DNA from: Niveibacterium microcysteis
GTDB lineage: Bacteria > Pseudomonadota > Gammaproteobacteria > Burkholderiales > Rhodocyclaceae
Length of the DNA: 64,000 nucleotides
Reading direction: 5' to 3'
NCBI RefSeq assembly: GCF_017161445.1
Contig: NZ_CP071060.1
Location: 4,402,001-4,466,000 of the forward strand
The translations under genes were made by a program, and so were the position numbers. Under the pieces are notes generated by a model. That model did not search any database, had not been told where the DNA came from, and was given only the letters and a program-made list of their open reading frames with translations. Shown piece after piece: positions 43,747 through 53,073 of the stretch. Each line of letters starts with the position of its first letter. The stretch's first letter is position 1.

Positions 43747-44946
43747 ATGCGTACCGCCGACCTCACCCGCTTCACACTCAGCTCGCTCACTGCGCACCGG
43801 ATGCGCACCGCGCTGTCGGCACTCGGGGTGGCCGTCGGCATTGCGGCGGTGATTCTGCTCACCGCAATCGGCGAGGGGCTGCATCACTTCGTCATCGCCG
43901 AATTCACGCAATTCGGCACCAACCTGCTGACAGTGCAGCCGGGCAAGAGCCAGACGCACGGGGCGCCGCTCGGCGGCATCAACACGACCCGCCCGCTGTC
44001 GATCGACGATGCGATCGCGCTGCGCCGTGCAGCTTGGGTGCGGGTCACCGATCCGCTGGTGCAGGGCAACGCGGAACTGGAGTTCGGCAAGCGCACGCGC
44101 CGCGTGGCCTTGTACGGCGTCGGCCACCGGTTCCCCGATGCACTGCAGATGAAGGTGGCGAGCGGCCAGTTCCTGCCGGATGACGATCCGCGCAACGCAC
44201 GCGCCTTCGCGGTGCTGGGCGCCAAGGTGGCTCGCGAACTTTTCCCCGGCCAGCAGCCGCTGGGCGCGCGTATCCGCGTTGGCAGCGAGCGCTACATCGT
44301 GGTCGGCGTCATGGCGCCCAAGGGCCAGATGCTCGGCTTCGATCTGGACGACACCGCCTACATCCCGGTCGGCCGCGCGCTGGACATGTTCAACCGCGAC
44401 GGGCTGATGGAGATCCACGTCGTGTATGAGCCGACCGCACCGGTGGACGACGTCGTGGCGAGCATCAAGCAGTTGCTGACGACCCGGCACGGCGGTGAGG
44501 ACTTCACGATCATCACGCAGCAACAGATGCTGGACGTGTTCGGCACCATCCTCGACACGCTGACCTTCGCCGTGGCCGCGATCGGCGGCATCTCACTGCT
44601 GGTGGGCGGCGTCGGCATCCTCACGATCCTGACCATCGCGGTGTCCGAACGCACGGCGGAGATCGGCCTCTTGCGCGCGATCGGCGCCACACGGCGGCGC
44701 ATCCTGTGGCTGTTCCTCGCCGAAGCGGCACTGCTCGCGGCGATCGGCGGCGTCGCCGGGCTGGTGCTGGGCGGCGGCATCGCTGCGTTGCTGAAACTGG
44801 CGGTGCCGGCGCTGCCGGTGAGCGTGCCGTGGCTGTATGCGCTACTGGCCGAGGGCGTGGCGGTGAGCGTGGGGCTGGCGGCCGGCGTGGCACCGGCGAT
44901 CCACGCGGCACGGCTCGATCCGCTCGACGCACTGCGGGCGGAATAG
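43747..44946 (+). CDS. MacB-like ABC permease 2 of efflux cluster
   Basis: 399 residues with the same four-helix FtsX plan: helix 1 about 20-42, MacB-type periplasmic domain (about 48-255) and three helices at about 270-295, 318-345 and 355-385. The cytoplasmic loop is ERTAEIGLLRAIGATRRR. Divergence from permease 1 suggests that the pair is an old duplication that now acts as a heterodimer with the single ATPase and the adaptor at 39504. Substrate unknown. Confidence 0.9.
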   Translation: MRTADLTRFTLSSLTAHRMRTALSALGVAVGIAAVILLTAIGEGLHHFVIAEFTQFGTNLLTVQPGKSQTHGAPLGGINTTRPLSIDDAIALRRAAWVRVTDPLVQGNAELEFGKRTRRVALYGVGHRFPDALQMKVASGQFLPDDDPRNARAFAVLGAKVARELFPGQQPLGARIRVGSERYIVVGVMAPKGQMLGFDLDDTAYIPVGRALDMFNRDGLMEIHVVYEPTAPVDDVVASIKQLLTTRHGGEDFTIITQQQMLDVFGTILDTLTFAVAAIGGISLLVGGVGILTILTIAVSERTAEIGLLRAIGATRRRILWLFLAEAALLAAIGGVAGLVLGGGIAALLKLAVPALPVSVPWLYALLAEGVAVSVGLAAGVAPAIHAARLDPLDALRAE

Positions 44947-45025
44947 CCACACCGAGAGCCGCGAATACTGTCTAGCCCCGGCCGATCGCGGTAGCATGGG
45001 CTACCCCTGCCTTGCGAGGCCGCCG

Positions 45026-46486
45026 ATGCTGCTGCTCGCCCTGCGCCGAAATCCAATGTCCGCGATCGCCGCCGCCGTGGCGCTGTTCGTCGTGCTGGAT
45101 ATCAGCGTACTGGCGATCAACCTGTGGATCGCCCACGAGCTCGACCAGACCTCGATCGAGATCAACCTCGCCGGGCGCCAGCGGATGCTGTCGCAGCGCA
45201 TGACCAAGGCGGCCTTGAAGAACGTCTCAGCGCCTGACGGCTCACGCATTGCGGCAAGCGAAGTCGAATTGCTCGATGCCGCCGTGCTGTTCGACGAGAC
45301 CCTGCAAACCTTTGCCGACGGCGGCGAGCTGACCGCCGGCGACGGCCGCCGCATCCGCATGCAGGCCATGGAGGATCCGGTTGCGACCGAACTGGTGACC
45401 CAGGCCCGGACGCTGTGGCGCCCGATCATGCAGACGATCCGCAGCCTCGGCCTCGAAGGTGCGGCGCCGGCGCGGGAGCGGATCGCTCAGGCGCTGACCG
45501 ACCACGAGGGCGAACTGCTCAACCTGATGAACCGGCTCACGACGCGGATCGAGACGGTATCGCTGGAGCGCACACGGGTCTTGCGCGGCATCCAGACCGG
45601 CGCCTTCGTTCTCGCGCTGTGCAACTTCGTGCTGGTGATCGTGCTGCTGATCGCACGCTATCGCGCCGCCAGCCTGCGCGGCGAGCAGTTGCAAGCAATG
45701 ATCGACCAGATCGCAGCAGGCGTATGCCTGCTCGATGCACGGCAACACGTCACCGCAACCAATGCAGCGGCCACGACCATACTAGGCCGCCACGCGGACG
45801 AGATCGTCGGGCGCCGGGTCGACCACACGCTGCACGAGGATGCCGACCTCTGGCGCGGCGAACGTGCGGACGGCACGCCCTTTCACGTCGCGCTCAGCTA
45901 CGGCGAGGTGAGCACCGAGCAGGGGCGGATTCCGCTGGTCACCCTGCTGGATATGAGCGAACGGGTCAGCGCCGAAGACCGGCTGCGTCAGCTCGCGCTG
46001 CACGATGCGCTGACCGGCCTGCCCAACAGGCGCATGCTGGACGACCGGCTGCAGATTGCCCTGGCGCAAACCCAACGCGCCAAACACAAGGTCGGCGTCG
46101 CCATGGTCGATCTCGACGGCTTCAAACCGATCAACGACCGCTACGGCCATGCGGTGGGCGACAGCGTGTTGCAAGCCGTGGCGCAGCGCCTGGCGGCCTG
46201 CGCGCGCGCGGGTGACACCGTGGCCCGCCTGGGTGGCGACGAGTTTGTCTGTGTGTTCTGCGATCTGGACGACCGCGCCGAACTGGACGCCCTTGGCGCA
46301 CGCTTGCTCGACGCATTGGGGCAACCGCTCGCCCTCGGGGAGGTCAGCGTTCCCCTTTCCGCCAGCATCGGCGTGGCGCTCGCGCCAGATGACGCCACCA
46401 GCGTGGAACCCTTGCTGAGAGCTGCCGACCGCGCGATGTACGTGGCCAAGAACGCGGGTGGCCGGCGCATCGCGCACAACCGCTGA
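45026..46486 (+). CDS. Diguanylate cyclase with PilJ-type sensor and PAS domain
   Basis: 486 residues from the ATG at 45026 (upstream ATG at 44996 also open). A first membrane helix (about 12-35), then the type IV pili methyl-accepting N-terminal domain (NLAGRQRMLSQRMTKAAL), a second helix near 193-215, a PAS-like domain (about 220-310) and the GGDEF domain (about 320-486). The active-site GGDEF near 403 is intact, and RAGD five residues upstream is a c-di-GMP inhibitory I-site. It should make c-di-GMP in response to a periplasmic signal. Confidence 0.93.
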   Translation: MLLLALRRNPMSAIAAAVALFVVLDISVLAINLWIAHELDQTSIEINLAGRQRMLSQRMTKAALKNVSAPDGSRIAASEVELLDAAVLFDETLQTFADGGELTAGDGRRIRMQAMEDPVATELVTQARTLWRPIMQTIRSLGLEGAAPARERIAQALTDHEGELLNLMNRLTTRIETVSLERTRVLRGIQTGAFVLALCNFVLVIVLLIARYRAASLRGEQLQAMIDQIAAGVCLLDARQHVTATNAAATTILGRHADEIVGRRVDHTLHEDADLWRGERADGTPFHVALSYGEVSTEQGRIPLVTLLDMSERVSAEDRLRQLALHDALTGLPNRRMLDDRLQIALAQTQRAKHKVGVAMVDLDGFKPINDRYGHAVGDSVLQAVAQRLAACARAGDTVARLGGDEFVCVFCDLDDRAELDALGARLLDALGQPLALGEVSVPLSASIGVALAPDDATSVEPLLRAADRAMYVAKNAGGRRIAHNR

Positions 46487-46522
46487 GATTTCCTCCCTGG
46501 ACAACGCTCAAGTCTTGCAGGC

Positions 46523-46548
46523 GCTTGCCGCTAATCGTTACGGCAAGC
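46523..46548. repeat. Inverted repeat after the cyclase gene
   Basis: GCTTGCCG (46523-46530) and CGGCAAGC (46541-46548) form a perfect 8-bp dyad with a 10-base AT-rich loop, 36 bases after the cyclase stop. No T-run; could end transcription weakly or regulate the porin gene. Confidence 0.4.
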
Positions 46549-46646
46549 AAAGCCGCACAGCGGCGCGAGCTCGGGATCTTTAACCGGCGGGACTTGCCGG
46601 ACAAAGCGGGTAGCGGGGGCTGCCCGGTATCAATCTAGGGGGAAAC

Positions 46647-47891
46647 ATGAAAAAACGCATCGCAACGGCGGTCGCGCTGGCGCTCGCCGGGCCGGCCTGC
46701 GCCGCAGATGGCCAGTTCGACTGGCTATCGTTCTCGGGCTTCGGCACCTTGGGCGCATCGATGACCGACGACAAGGCTGTCGGATTCCGGCTGCCGACCC
46801 AGAAGAACGTCGAAGCCGATGAATGGGCCACCGACATCGATTCCAAACTCGGTGTGCAGCTTGATTTCAACCGCGGCGGCACCATCAGCGGCGTGCTGCA
46901 GGTGATCGGCGCGCAACGCAACGAGGGCAAGTACGAGGCAGAAGTTGAATGGGCCAACGTGATGTGGACCATCAACGAGAACTGGCGCGTACGCGCAGGT
47001 CGCATGGTGACACCGGTGTTCCTGCAGTCCGATTCGCAGAACGTCGGCTACTCGATGATCCCCGCCCGCTATACGCAAGAGATGCTGGGCAACTACCCGC
47101 TGAGCCGCCATGACGGTGCCGAGGTCATCTACGGCCGCGAAGTCGGTGCCGGGCGCCTGCAAGTCCAGGCCTTTGGCGGGGTCACGAAGTACAGCACCGC
47201 CGCGTTCGACTTCAAGGCCGACGCGATCTACGGCGCAGCCGCCACCTACAGCATCGGCCCATGGACTTTCCGTGCCAGCGGCACCGGCGTCAATCTGAAG
47301 GTCACCGGACAAGGTGCCGACAACCTCACCGCGGTGGCCAACGGCCTCGCGGCGGTACCGTCAGCACTCTGCGCGAATTGCGCCGAGGAATCGCAGAAGT
47401 TCAAGGACATCGTCGAGGGCTCGGGCGGCAGCTTCTTTGGCCTGGCCGCGACCTATGATGAGGGCGACTGGTTCGCGCAGGCCGAGTACGGCATCCGCAA
47501 CGGCAGCGCGGTGATCCCGGACACCTCCGGCCTGATGCTGCTCGGCGCTTACCGCTGGAAGACGCTGACGCCCTACATCGGCTATTCGTACTACACCACC
47601 TCGGCGCCCGAGGGCCAACAGCTCACCGTGGCGAGCGCATCGCCCGTGTCAGTCAAAGGCCTCGCGGCGGCGGTGAACGGCATCTACGATAGCTTCGCGA
47701 CCGATCGCTCGGTGATCACGATCGGCACCCGCTGGGACTTCTATCGCAACGTGGCGTTGAAGCTGCAGGCCGAGTTCGTGCAGCACGAGTACGAGAACAA
47801 GGCAATGGGTGGTTCATGGCCGCGTGTCGCAGGGACAACCTACGACGGCAAGGTGAACCTCTATACCGCTGCGCTCGATTTCGTGTTCTAG
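46647..47891 (+). CDS. Outer-membrane porin-like protein
   Basis: 414 residues after an AGGGGGAA ribosome site. The signal peptide ends at CAA (about residue 20). The mature protein is a long series of amphipathic strands ending in LDFVF, the terminal phenylalanine signal. Segments like GRMVTPVFLQSDSQNVGYSM are typical of DcaP/porin-like barrels. Two close cysteines (CANC near 236-239) may bridge an external loop. A PBP-like gene follows by 10 bases. Confidence 0.85.
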   Translation: MKKRIATAVALALAGPACAADGQFDWLSFSGFGTLGASMTDDKAVGFRLPTQKNVEADEWATDIDSKLGVQLDFNRGGTISGVLQVIGAQRNEGKYEAEVEWANVMWTINENWRVRAGRMVTPVFLQSDSQNVGYSMIPARYTQEMLGNYPLSRHDGAEVIYGREVGAGRLQVQAFGGVTKYSTAAFDFKADAIYGAAATYSIGPWTFRASGTGVNLKVTGQGADNLTAVANGLAAVPSALCANCAEESQKFKDIVEGSGGSFFGLAATYDEGDWFAQAEYGIRNGSAVIPDTSGLMLLGAYRWKTLTPYIGYSYYTTSAPEGQQLTVASASPVSVKGLAAAVNGIYDSFATDRSVITIGTRWDFYRNVALKLQAEFVQHEYENKAMGGSWPRVAGTTYDGKVNLYTAALDFVF

Positions 47892-47901
47892 GAGGCCGAC
47901 C

Positions 47902-48312
47902 ATGACAAGCATGCGAAAGCTCTGTATCGCCGCCTTGCTGGCCGGTCTGCCGTGGGTCGCCAATGCCGAGGTGGTTGTCGCCGCTGGCGCGAAGTCGCCG
48001 CTTGCTGGCCTGAGCAAGGCACAGGTAGCGGATGTCTTCATGGGCAAGGCGAAAAGCGTTGGCGGCAACCCCGCTAAGCCCATCGACTACAACGGTTCGC
48101 CAAAGGATGAGTTCGCCAACGGCATCATTGGCAAGACGCCGGACCAGCTCAAGGCCCACTACGCCAAACTCCAGTTCACCGGCCTCGGTGGCGCCCCGAA
48201 GGAAGTCGGCTCGCTGGCGGAAGCCAAGAAGATGGCGGCGGACGACCCCTCGGTGCTGATCTACCTTGAGAAGGGTCAGATGGACGGTTCGCTGAAGGCT
48301 GTGTTCCCGTAA
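47902..48312 (+). CDS. PstS-like periplasmic phosphate/anion-binding domain protein
   Basis: 136 residues. A signal peptide ends at NAE (about residues 20-23). The mature part resembles the PBP-like (PF12849) domain of short phosphate-binding-like proteins: SPLAGLSKAQVADVFMGKAK, KDEFANGIIGKTPDQLKAHY and a C-terminal AADDPSVLIYLEKG. Such short proteins commonly sit beside porins and chemotaxis or c-di-GMP genes. It probably binds a small anion and shares a transcript with the porin. Confidence 0.78.
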   Translation: MTSMRKLCIAALLAGLPWVANAEVVVAAGAKSPLAGLSKAQVADVFMGKAKSVGGNPAKPIDYNGSPKDEFANGIIGKTPDQLKAHYAKLQFTGLGGAPKEVGSLAEAKKMAADDPSVLIYLEKGQMDGSLKAVFP

Positions 48313-48336
48313 GCCGCGCCGCGAAGCACAAAGAAG

Positions 48337-48367
48337 AAGGCCCGCAGATTGCGGGCCTTCCCTTTTT
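48337..48367 (+). terminator. Intrinsic terminator of the porin operon
   Basis: AAGGCCCGCA (48337-48346), loop GAT, TGCGGGCCTT (48350-48359), then CCC and TTTTT (48363-48367). On the opposite strand the stem is followed by CTTCTTCTT, so it may also end transcription of the convergent chemoreceptor. Confidence 0.85.
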
Positions 48368-48402
48368 CGGGGGCCGGCACAGCCCCCACGGACGACACCG
48401 TT

Positions 48403-50016
48403 TCAGATGCGGTACTTCGCGACCGCCTCCTGCATCTGGTTAGCGAGCGACTTCAACGCATGGGCTGCTTCCGATGTCTGCGCTGCCGACGCGTTGGTTT
48501 CTTCGGACACCTGGGCAATCCGCTCCACCTGCTGCGCGATGTTGGTCGACGCCGCACTCTGCTCGCGGATGGCGTGGGAAATGTCACCCACCATATTCAC
48601 CACCTGCGCCGAACTGCTGCGGATTTCCTGAATCGCAGTGCCGGCTTCAGTCGCTTGCTTGACTCCGACCTCGACGCGATCCACGACACCACGCATCTGA
48701 TCCACCGCGCCCTCGGCGCTGCTCTGGATCCGCCCGATCAAGGTGCTGATCTCCTGCGTCGAATGCGCGGTGCGTTCGGCGAGCTTGCGCACTTCATCTG
48801 CCACCACGGCAAACCCCCGGCCCTGCTCGCCCGCGCGGGCGGCCTCGATGGCCGCGTTCAAGGCCAGCAGGTTGGTCTGATCGGCCACTTCCTTGATCAC
48901 CGTGACGACCGCATTGATGCTCAGCGCCTCGGACGCGAGCACCTCGATCTTCTGCGCCGCTTCGTGCACCCGATCCGCGATGCCGTTGATCTCGCCGACC
49001 GTGCCGTTGATCACGCCTTCGCCTTGCTGCGCACGCTCGCCGGATTGACGCGATTCGACCGCCGCATCGTTGGCGCGATCCGCCACATGGTTGATGCTCA
49101 CCGTCACCTGCTCGACCGTCGCCGCCATCGCGCTCGACGCATCGCTCGCAACCCGCGCACCATCCAGCATTTCCTGCGCCGCGTGGGCGACGTCGCCAGC
49201 CTGCCGCGTCACACCCTCCGAGGCGGAAAGAATCTCGCGGAAGCTCACCTGAAGCTTGTCCAGCAGGCGGTTGAAGGCCTGCACGGTCAGCCCGATCTCG
49301 TCGTGGCTGCGCACCGGCACGCGGCGGGTGAAATCGAGTTCGCGCTCGATGGCCTCCACGGTTCGCTCCATCGAGGCCAGCGGAATCTTCACCGCGCGAA
49401 TCACGAACACGCCGAAGGCCAGCAGCACGACGATTGCCGCCAGGTTCACGCCGATGCTCACCATCTGCGCGGTCTGCTGCGTGCTGTTCACCCGTGCTTC
49501 AGATTCGCGGAAGCTGTCGCCGTTGTACTTCGTGATCTTCGCCAGCGTCGCTTCCAGCTCCGCCGCCGTCGGCATCACCTTGCTGAACATCAGCGTGGTG
49601 GCTTCGTCTGCCTTGCCGCCCACCGACGCCTCTGCGGTTGCGTGGTAGGCATCGATGTACGCCTTGAAGTCTGCCTTGAGCTTGTCGTAGAGCTTTCGAT
49701 CCTGCTCATCGCTGACCAGCGGCTCGTATTTGGCGATCAGCTTCGCGCCTTCGTTTTCGGTCAGTTTTGCCTTTTCGGCGAAGGCCTTTTTCAGGTCTGC
49801 GTCCTGCTCCATCAGCAGCGAGAGCAGTTGCGAGCGCAGGTCGCGGTAGTTGTTTCCGATGTCGCCGATCAGCATCAGACTCGGCGCCGCATTGGTCGTC
49901 AGCAGGTTGACCTCGCCGCGGATCTTCGCGAACGACGCAAAGGAAATCCCCCCGATCGTCAGCAGCGACGCCACCGCGATGGCGAGCATCAGCATCAGCC
50001 GTTTTGTAATCGACAT
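48403..50016 (-). CDS. Methyl-accepting chemotaxis protein (4HB sensor)
   Basis: 537 residues from the ATG at 50016. A first membrane helix (about 8-29), a helical periplasmic domain of the four-helix-bundle type (about 35-185), a second helix (about 190-212), HAMP domain (about 214-266) and a signalling domain whose tip includes [20 protein letters not shown]. It converges on the porin operon with a shared terminator between, and probably detects a small ligand and signals to an unlinked CheA. Confidence 0.93.
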   Translation of the reverse strand: MSITKRLMLMLAIAVASLLTIGGISFASFAKIRGEVNLLTTNAAPSLMLIGDIGNNYRDLRSQLLSLLMEQDADLKKAFAEKAKLTENEGAKLIAKYEPLVSDEQDRKLYDKLKADFKAYIDAYHATAEASVGGKADEATTLMFSKVMPTAAELEATLAKITKYNGDSFRESEARVNSTQQTAQMVSIGVNLAAIVVLLAFGVFVIRAVKIPLASMERTVEAIERELDFTRRVPVRSHDEIGLTVQAFNRLLDKLQVSFREILSASEGVTRQAGDVAHAAQEMLDGARVASDASSAMAATVEQVTVSINHVADRANDAAVESRQSGERAQQGEGVINGTVGEINGIADRVHEAAQKIEVLASEALSINAVVTVIKEVADQTNLLALNAAIEAARAGEQGRGFAVVADEVRKLAERTAHSTQEISTLIGRIQSSAEGAVDQMRGVVDRVEVGVKQATEAGTAIQEIRSSSAQVVNMVGDISHAIREQSAASTNIAQQVERIAQVSEETNASAAQTSEAAHALKSLANQMQEAVAKYRI

Positions 50017-50264
50017 GTTTTGGTCCGTCGTGGAATCAAGCGATGCAGGGCAGGCATGTGCTTGCCGCCCGGGCCCCCACCCGCGCGACAAAGCCCTCAA
50101 GGCGCGCCGCCTGTGGCGACACGCGAACAGCCCGGGCGCACCCACCCCCTTCCCAGACCGCTTACGCCCTTTCACGGCAGATGCTGCAACAACTTTAGCG
50201 GCAGAAACGAACACCGCTGCGCGCGATGGCACAATCCAAATCCCTAACCGTCAGGATGGTTCGC

Positions 50265-50930
50265 ATGTCGCACCCGCTACCCCCCTTGTCCCTGCTCGAA
50301 ACGCGCATCCTCGGCGTGCTGGTCGAAAAGGAACATACGGTTCCCGACACCTACCCGCTTTCGCTCAACGCGCTGGTCGCAGGCTGTAACCAGAAGACCA
50401 GCCGTGACCCGGTGATCGACGCCAGCGACGCCGACGTGCTCGAAGCGCTCGACAGCCTGCGCAGCCACACGTTGATCATGGAAAACTCCGGCGGCCGCGT
50501 CAGCCGCTACAGCCACAACATCGCCCGCGTGCTGCAAGTGCCGTCGCAAGCCGTGGCGCTGCTCACCGCGCTGATGCTGCGCGGGCCACAGACGGCCGCC
50601 GAGCTGCGTGCCAACTGCGAACGCCTGCACCGCTTTGCCGATGTGTCGTCGGTCGAAGCCTTCCTCGCCGAACTCGCCGAGCGCCCGGCCGGCGCCTTGG
50701 TCGTGGAGTTACCACGCGCCCCCGGCGCGCGCGAGAACCGCTGGGCGCACCTGCTCTCCGGCACGCCGGCAATGCCCACGACAAGCGCGACCCCCGCGAG
50801 CGGTGGCGCCGGACGCGACCCCTTGCTGGCCGACCGCGTCGCCCGCCTTGAAGACGAAGTGGCAACGCTGCGCAAACAGCTCGCACGCCTGTACGAGAAG
50901 CTGGGCGAATCGCCCGACGACGCGGCGTGA
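50265..50930 (+). CDS. YceH/UPF0502 family DUF480 protein
   Basis: 221 residues from the ATG at 50265; ATGs at 50226 and 50256 are also in frame. The LSLLETRILGVLVEKE opening, LALNALVAGCNQKT-type block (about 30-43) and the conserved HRFADVSSVEAFL segment are diagnostic. The fold is a tandem winged helix and a C-terminal coiled coil (about 187-215: VARLEDEVATLRKQLARLYEKLG). Function remains unclear in this family. The next gene starts within its stop (GTGA). Confidence 0.9.
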   Translation: MSHPLPPLSLLETRILGVLVEKEHTVPDTYPLSLNALVAGCNQKTSRDPVIDASDADVLEALDSLRSHTLIMENSGGRVSRYSHNIARVLQVPSQAVALLTALMLRGPQTAAELRANCERLHRFADVSSVEAFLAELAERPAGALVVELPRAPGARENRWAHLLSGTPAMPTTSATPASGGAGRDPLLADRVARLEDEVATLRKQLARLYEKLGESPDDAA

Positions 50931-51661
50931 TCTGCCCCTCGGACGAGTTGCCGGCCGGCTTAGCCGCGCCACGCCTGGCCAATCAGCTGCTGCACGCCAG
51001 CGGCGGCCTGCGCTGGCACCTGACAGCGCTGCGCCATCGACGCCGCGCCTGGCAGCCGTTCTGTGCGTGTGTGTCGCGTTGGCTGGCCGGCTGGCAGCCG
51101 GCGCAGGACAAGCTGCTGCTGGTCGGCCCCAGCGCCGGCTGGACACTGCCCGAAGCGTTCGTGCAGCGCTTTCGTGAAGTCCGCGTACTCGAACCCGACC
51201 CGCTTGCACGCCTGGTGCTGGCGCGGCGCCTCGCATCGAGCAGGCCGCACTTCGACACGCTGGATGCGTTTGCGCCGGGCGGGCTTGCCGCGCTGCGTGA
51301 GCGCTACGCCGACCATGCGATCCTGTTCTGCAACGTGCTCGGCCAGCTCGCTCCGGACGAAGAAAGCGCGGCCTGGTGCGCCGAGCTGCGCGCCACGCTG
51401 GCACCACTCGCATGGGCCAGCTGGCACGACATCGCATCGTCAGCGCGGGCGATCGACGCGCCTGACGAACAACTCGTTCCCGCGCATACCGGGTTCGACG
51501 CCCTGCTCGGCCGATTCTGGCGTGGTGGCACGCTGACGGTCAGCGACCACGGCAGCCTCACGCTGGCAGGCGGCGACTCCTTCCGCTGTGTTGGCTGGGT
51601 CTTGCGCCCTGGCCAGCACCATCTGGTGGGCTGGGTCAGCCACCAGCCGGAGGCCGACTGA
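50927..51661 (+). CDS. Unrecognised Rossmann-like protein, possible methyltransferase relative
   Basis: 244 residues from a GTG overlapping the YceH stop. A loop [13 protein letters not shown] (about 63-75) followed by [19 protein letters not shown] (about 85-103) has the strand-loop-helix plus acidic end-of-strand-2 pattern of SAM-dependent methyltransferases, but no catalytic motif is clear. No signal or membrane segment. It overlaps the next gene by one base, so three genes are coupled. Confidence 0.65.
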   Translation: MICPSDELPAGLAAPRLANQLLHASGGLRWHLTALRHRRRAWQPFCACVSRWLAGWQPAQDKLLLVGPSAGWTLPEAFVQRFREVRVLEPDPLARLVLARRLASSRPHFDTLDAFAPGGLAALRERYADHAILFCNVLGQLAPDEESAAWCAELRATLAPLAWASWHDIASSARAIDAPDEQLVPAHTGFDALLGRFWRGGTLTVSDHGSLTLAGGDSFRCVGWVLRPGQHHLVGWVSHQPEAD

Positions 51662-51918
51662 TGGACTGCCGCGCAGGCTGCGCCGCGTGTTGCATCGCGC
51701 CGTCGATCTCGTCGGCAATTCCCGGCATGCCTGCGGGCAAGCCAGCCGGCGTACCCTGCGTGCAGCTCGATGCGCAGCTGCGGTGCAAACTCTTCGGTGA
51801 CCCGCGCCGCCCGGCCGTCTGTGGCGGACTACAGCCTTCTGGCGAAATGTGTGGCGACGACCGCGCCCACGCGCTGCAGTATCTGACCCGCCTGGAAGTC
51901 GCCACGCGCGGCGACTGA
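51661..51918 (+). CDS. Cysteine-cluster protein (YkgJ/UPF0153 type)
   Basis: 85 residues, starting in the previous stop (TGATG). CRAGCAACC at the N-terminus, then [17 protein letters not shown] and EMCGDD give eight cysteines in the C-x-x-x-C-x-x-C-C order of the YkgJ/UPF0153 metal- or cluster-binding family, usual length 80-150. It probably binds zinc or an Fe-S cluster. Its tight link to YceH and a Rossmann-like protein is the main functional clue. Confidence 0.75.
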   Translation: MDCRAGCAACCIAPSISSAIPGMPAGKPAGVPCVQLDAQLRCKLFGDPRRPAVCGGLQPSGEMCGDDRAHALQYLTRLEVATRGD

Positions 51919-51929
51919 GCGCGTCGGCG

Positions 51930-52937
51930 TCAGTTGGTCCGGCCCGAATGCGCCGCACCACGCTGCTGGCGCTTCGCGGCATACATCCGGCGATCGGCAA
52001 GGTCGACCAATGCATCGATGTCGCAACCATCGTCCGGCATCAGTGCATGCCCGATGCTCGCGCCCACTTCGATGACGCGCCCTTCGAACATCAGCGGCGA
52101 GCCGAGCGCAGACTCGAGCCGCGCCACGGCGGCCTTTGCGCCCTCGGGCGAATCGACCGGATCGAGGATCAAAGCAAATTCGTCACCCCCCAGCCGCGCC
52201 GCCAGATCCGACTGGCGTGCGCAGGCTTTCAGGCGACGCGCGAACTCGACGATCAGCGCATCGCCCGCGCGGTGGCCCAAGCCATCATTGATCTGCTTGA
52301 GGCCGTTGAGGTCTGCCACCAGTACGCCGGCGCGCATGCCCTCGCGACCTGCGCGCACGCCGATCCCTCGCAGGCGGTCCATGAACAGCGACCGATTGGC
52401 GAGGTCGGTCATCGCATCGTGGGTGGCGCGGTAGAACAGCGCGTCGGTGTCGTACTTGGCGGCATGAAACATCGCCGCCGCCACATGTTCGGCAAGCAGG
52501 TCGAGCAAGCGCTGATCGGATTCCGTGAACCCCGCTACGCGGGCTGACATCGCCTTGAGAACCCCCACCGTGCTATCGCCATAGCGCAGCGGCAGCACGA
52601 TCATCGAGCGCAAGCCGACGCGCCGGCAGGCGGCCTTGTCGGCACGCGAATCGAGCTCGGTATCGTCACAGCGCACCGCTTGCCCGAGCGCCACGCACGC
52701 ACCCGACAGACTTTGCCCACGCGCCAGGCGCAGGCCGAGAAAGCGCTGCGCAATCCCCGCACTCGCGCGGTAGACCATGTCGTCTCCCTCGGCGAGCTCG
52801 ATGGCCGCGCCGTCCGCGCCGATCAGGCCGAGCGTGCGCTCGACCGCATGTTGCATGACGCTGCCCAAGTCGGCGCCAAGGCGCGCGATCTCGGTCTGGA
52901 TCGCGATGATCTCCAGCAGCTTGCCCGTTGAGAACAT
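51930..52937 (-). CDS. GAF-GGDEF diguanylate cyclase
   Basis: 335 residues without membrane segments, so cytosolic. The N-terminal GAF domain (about 15-160) has TLGLIGADGAAIELAEGD and SRADKAACRRVGLRSMIVLPL-type strands that would bind a small ligand or act as a dimer sensor. The C-terminal GGDEF domain (about 170-330) has an intact GGDEF and an upstream RQSD inhibitory I-site. It should synthesise c-di-GMP. It converges on the cysteine-cluster gene. Confidence 0.93.
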   Translation of the reverse strand: MFSTGKLLEIIAIQTEIARLGADLGSVMQHAVERTLGLIGADGAAIELAEGDDMVYRASAGIAQRFLGLRLARGQSLSGACVALGQAVRCDDTELDSRADKAACRRVGLRSMIVLPLRYGDSTVGVLKAMSARVAGFTESDQRLLDLLAEHVAAAMFHAAKYDTDALFYRATHDAMTDLANRSLFMDRLRGIGVRAGREGMRAGVLVADLNGLKQINDGLGHRAGDALIVEFARRLKACARQSDLAARLGGDEFALILDPVDSPEGAKAAVARLESALGSPLMFEGRVIEVGASIGHALMPDDGCDIDALVDLADRRMYAAKRQQRGAAHSGRTN

Positions 52938-53073
52938 CCTTCCCCCTTTGATTTGGCCGACCGATGCGCTCCGCCTCTTCTTCGTTTATAGCGGATTGCG
53001 GCAAGGACGGGTGGCACTGATCACCTGACTTGGCACATGTCGGCCGCGCGGCTCACATGGCAGAGTGACGCCC

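Noticed and set aside
41668..44946. Calling the cluster macAB
   Set aside because: MacB is one polypeptide with ATPase and membrane domain; here they are separate and two permeases are present, so only MacB-like is justified.
48349..50247. Long plus-strand open frame opposite the 4HB chemoreceptor
   Set aside because: Histidine/arginine-rich translation without domains; the minus strand has an unambiguous chemoreceptor and the intrinsic terminator lies at the frame's start.
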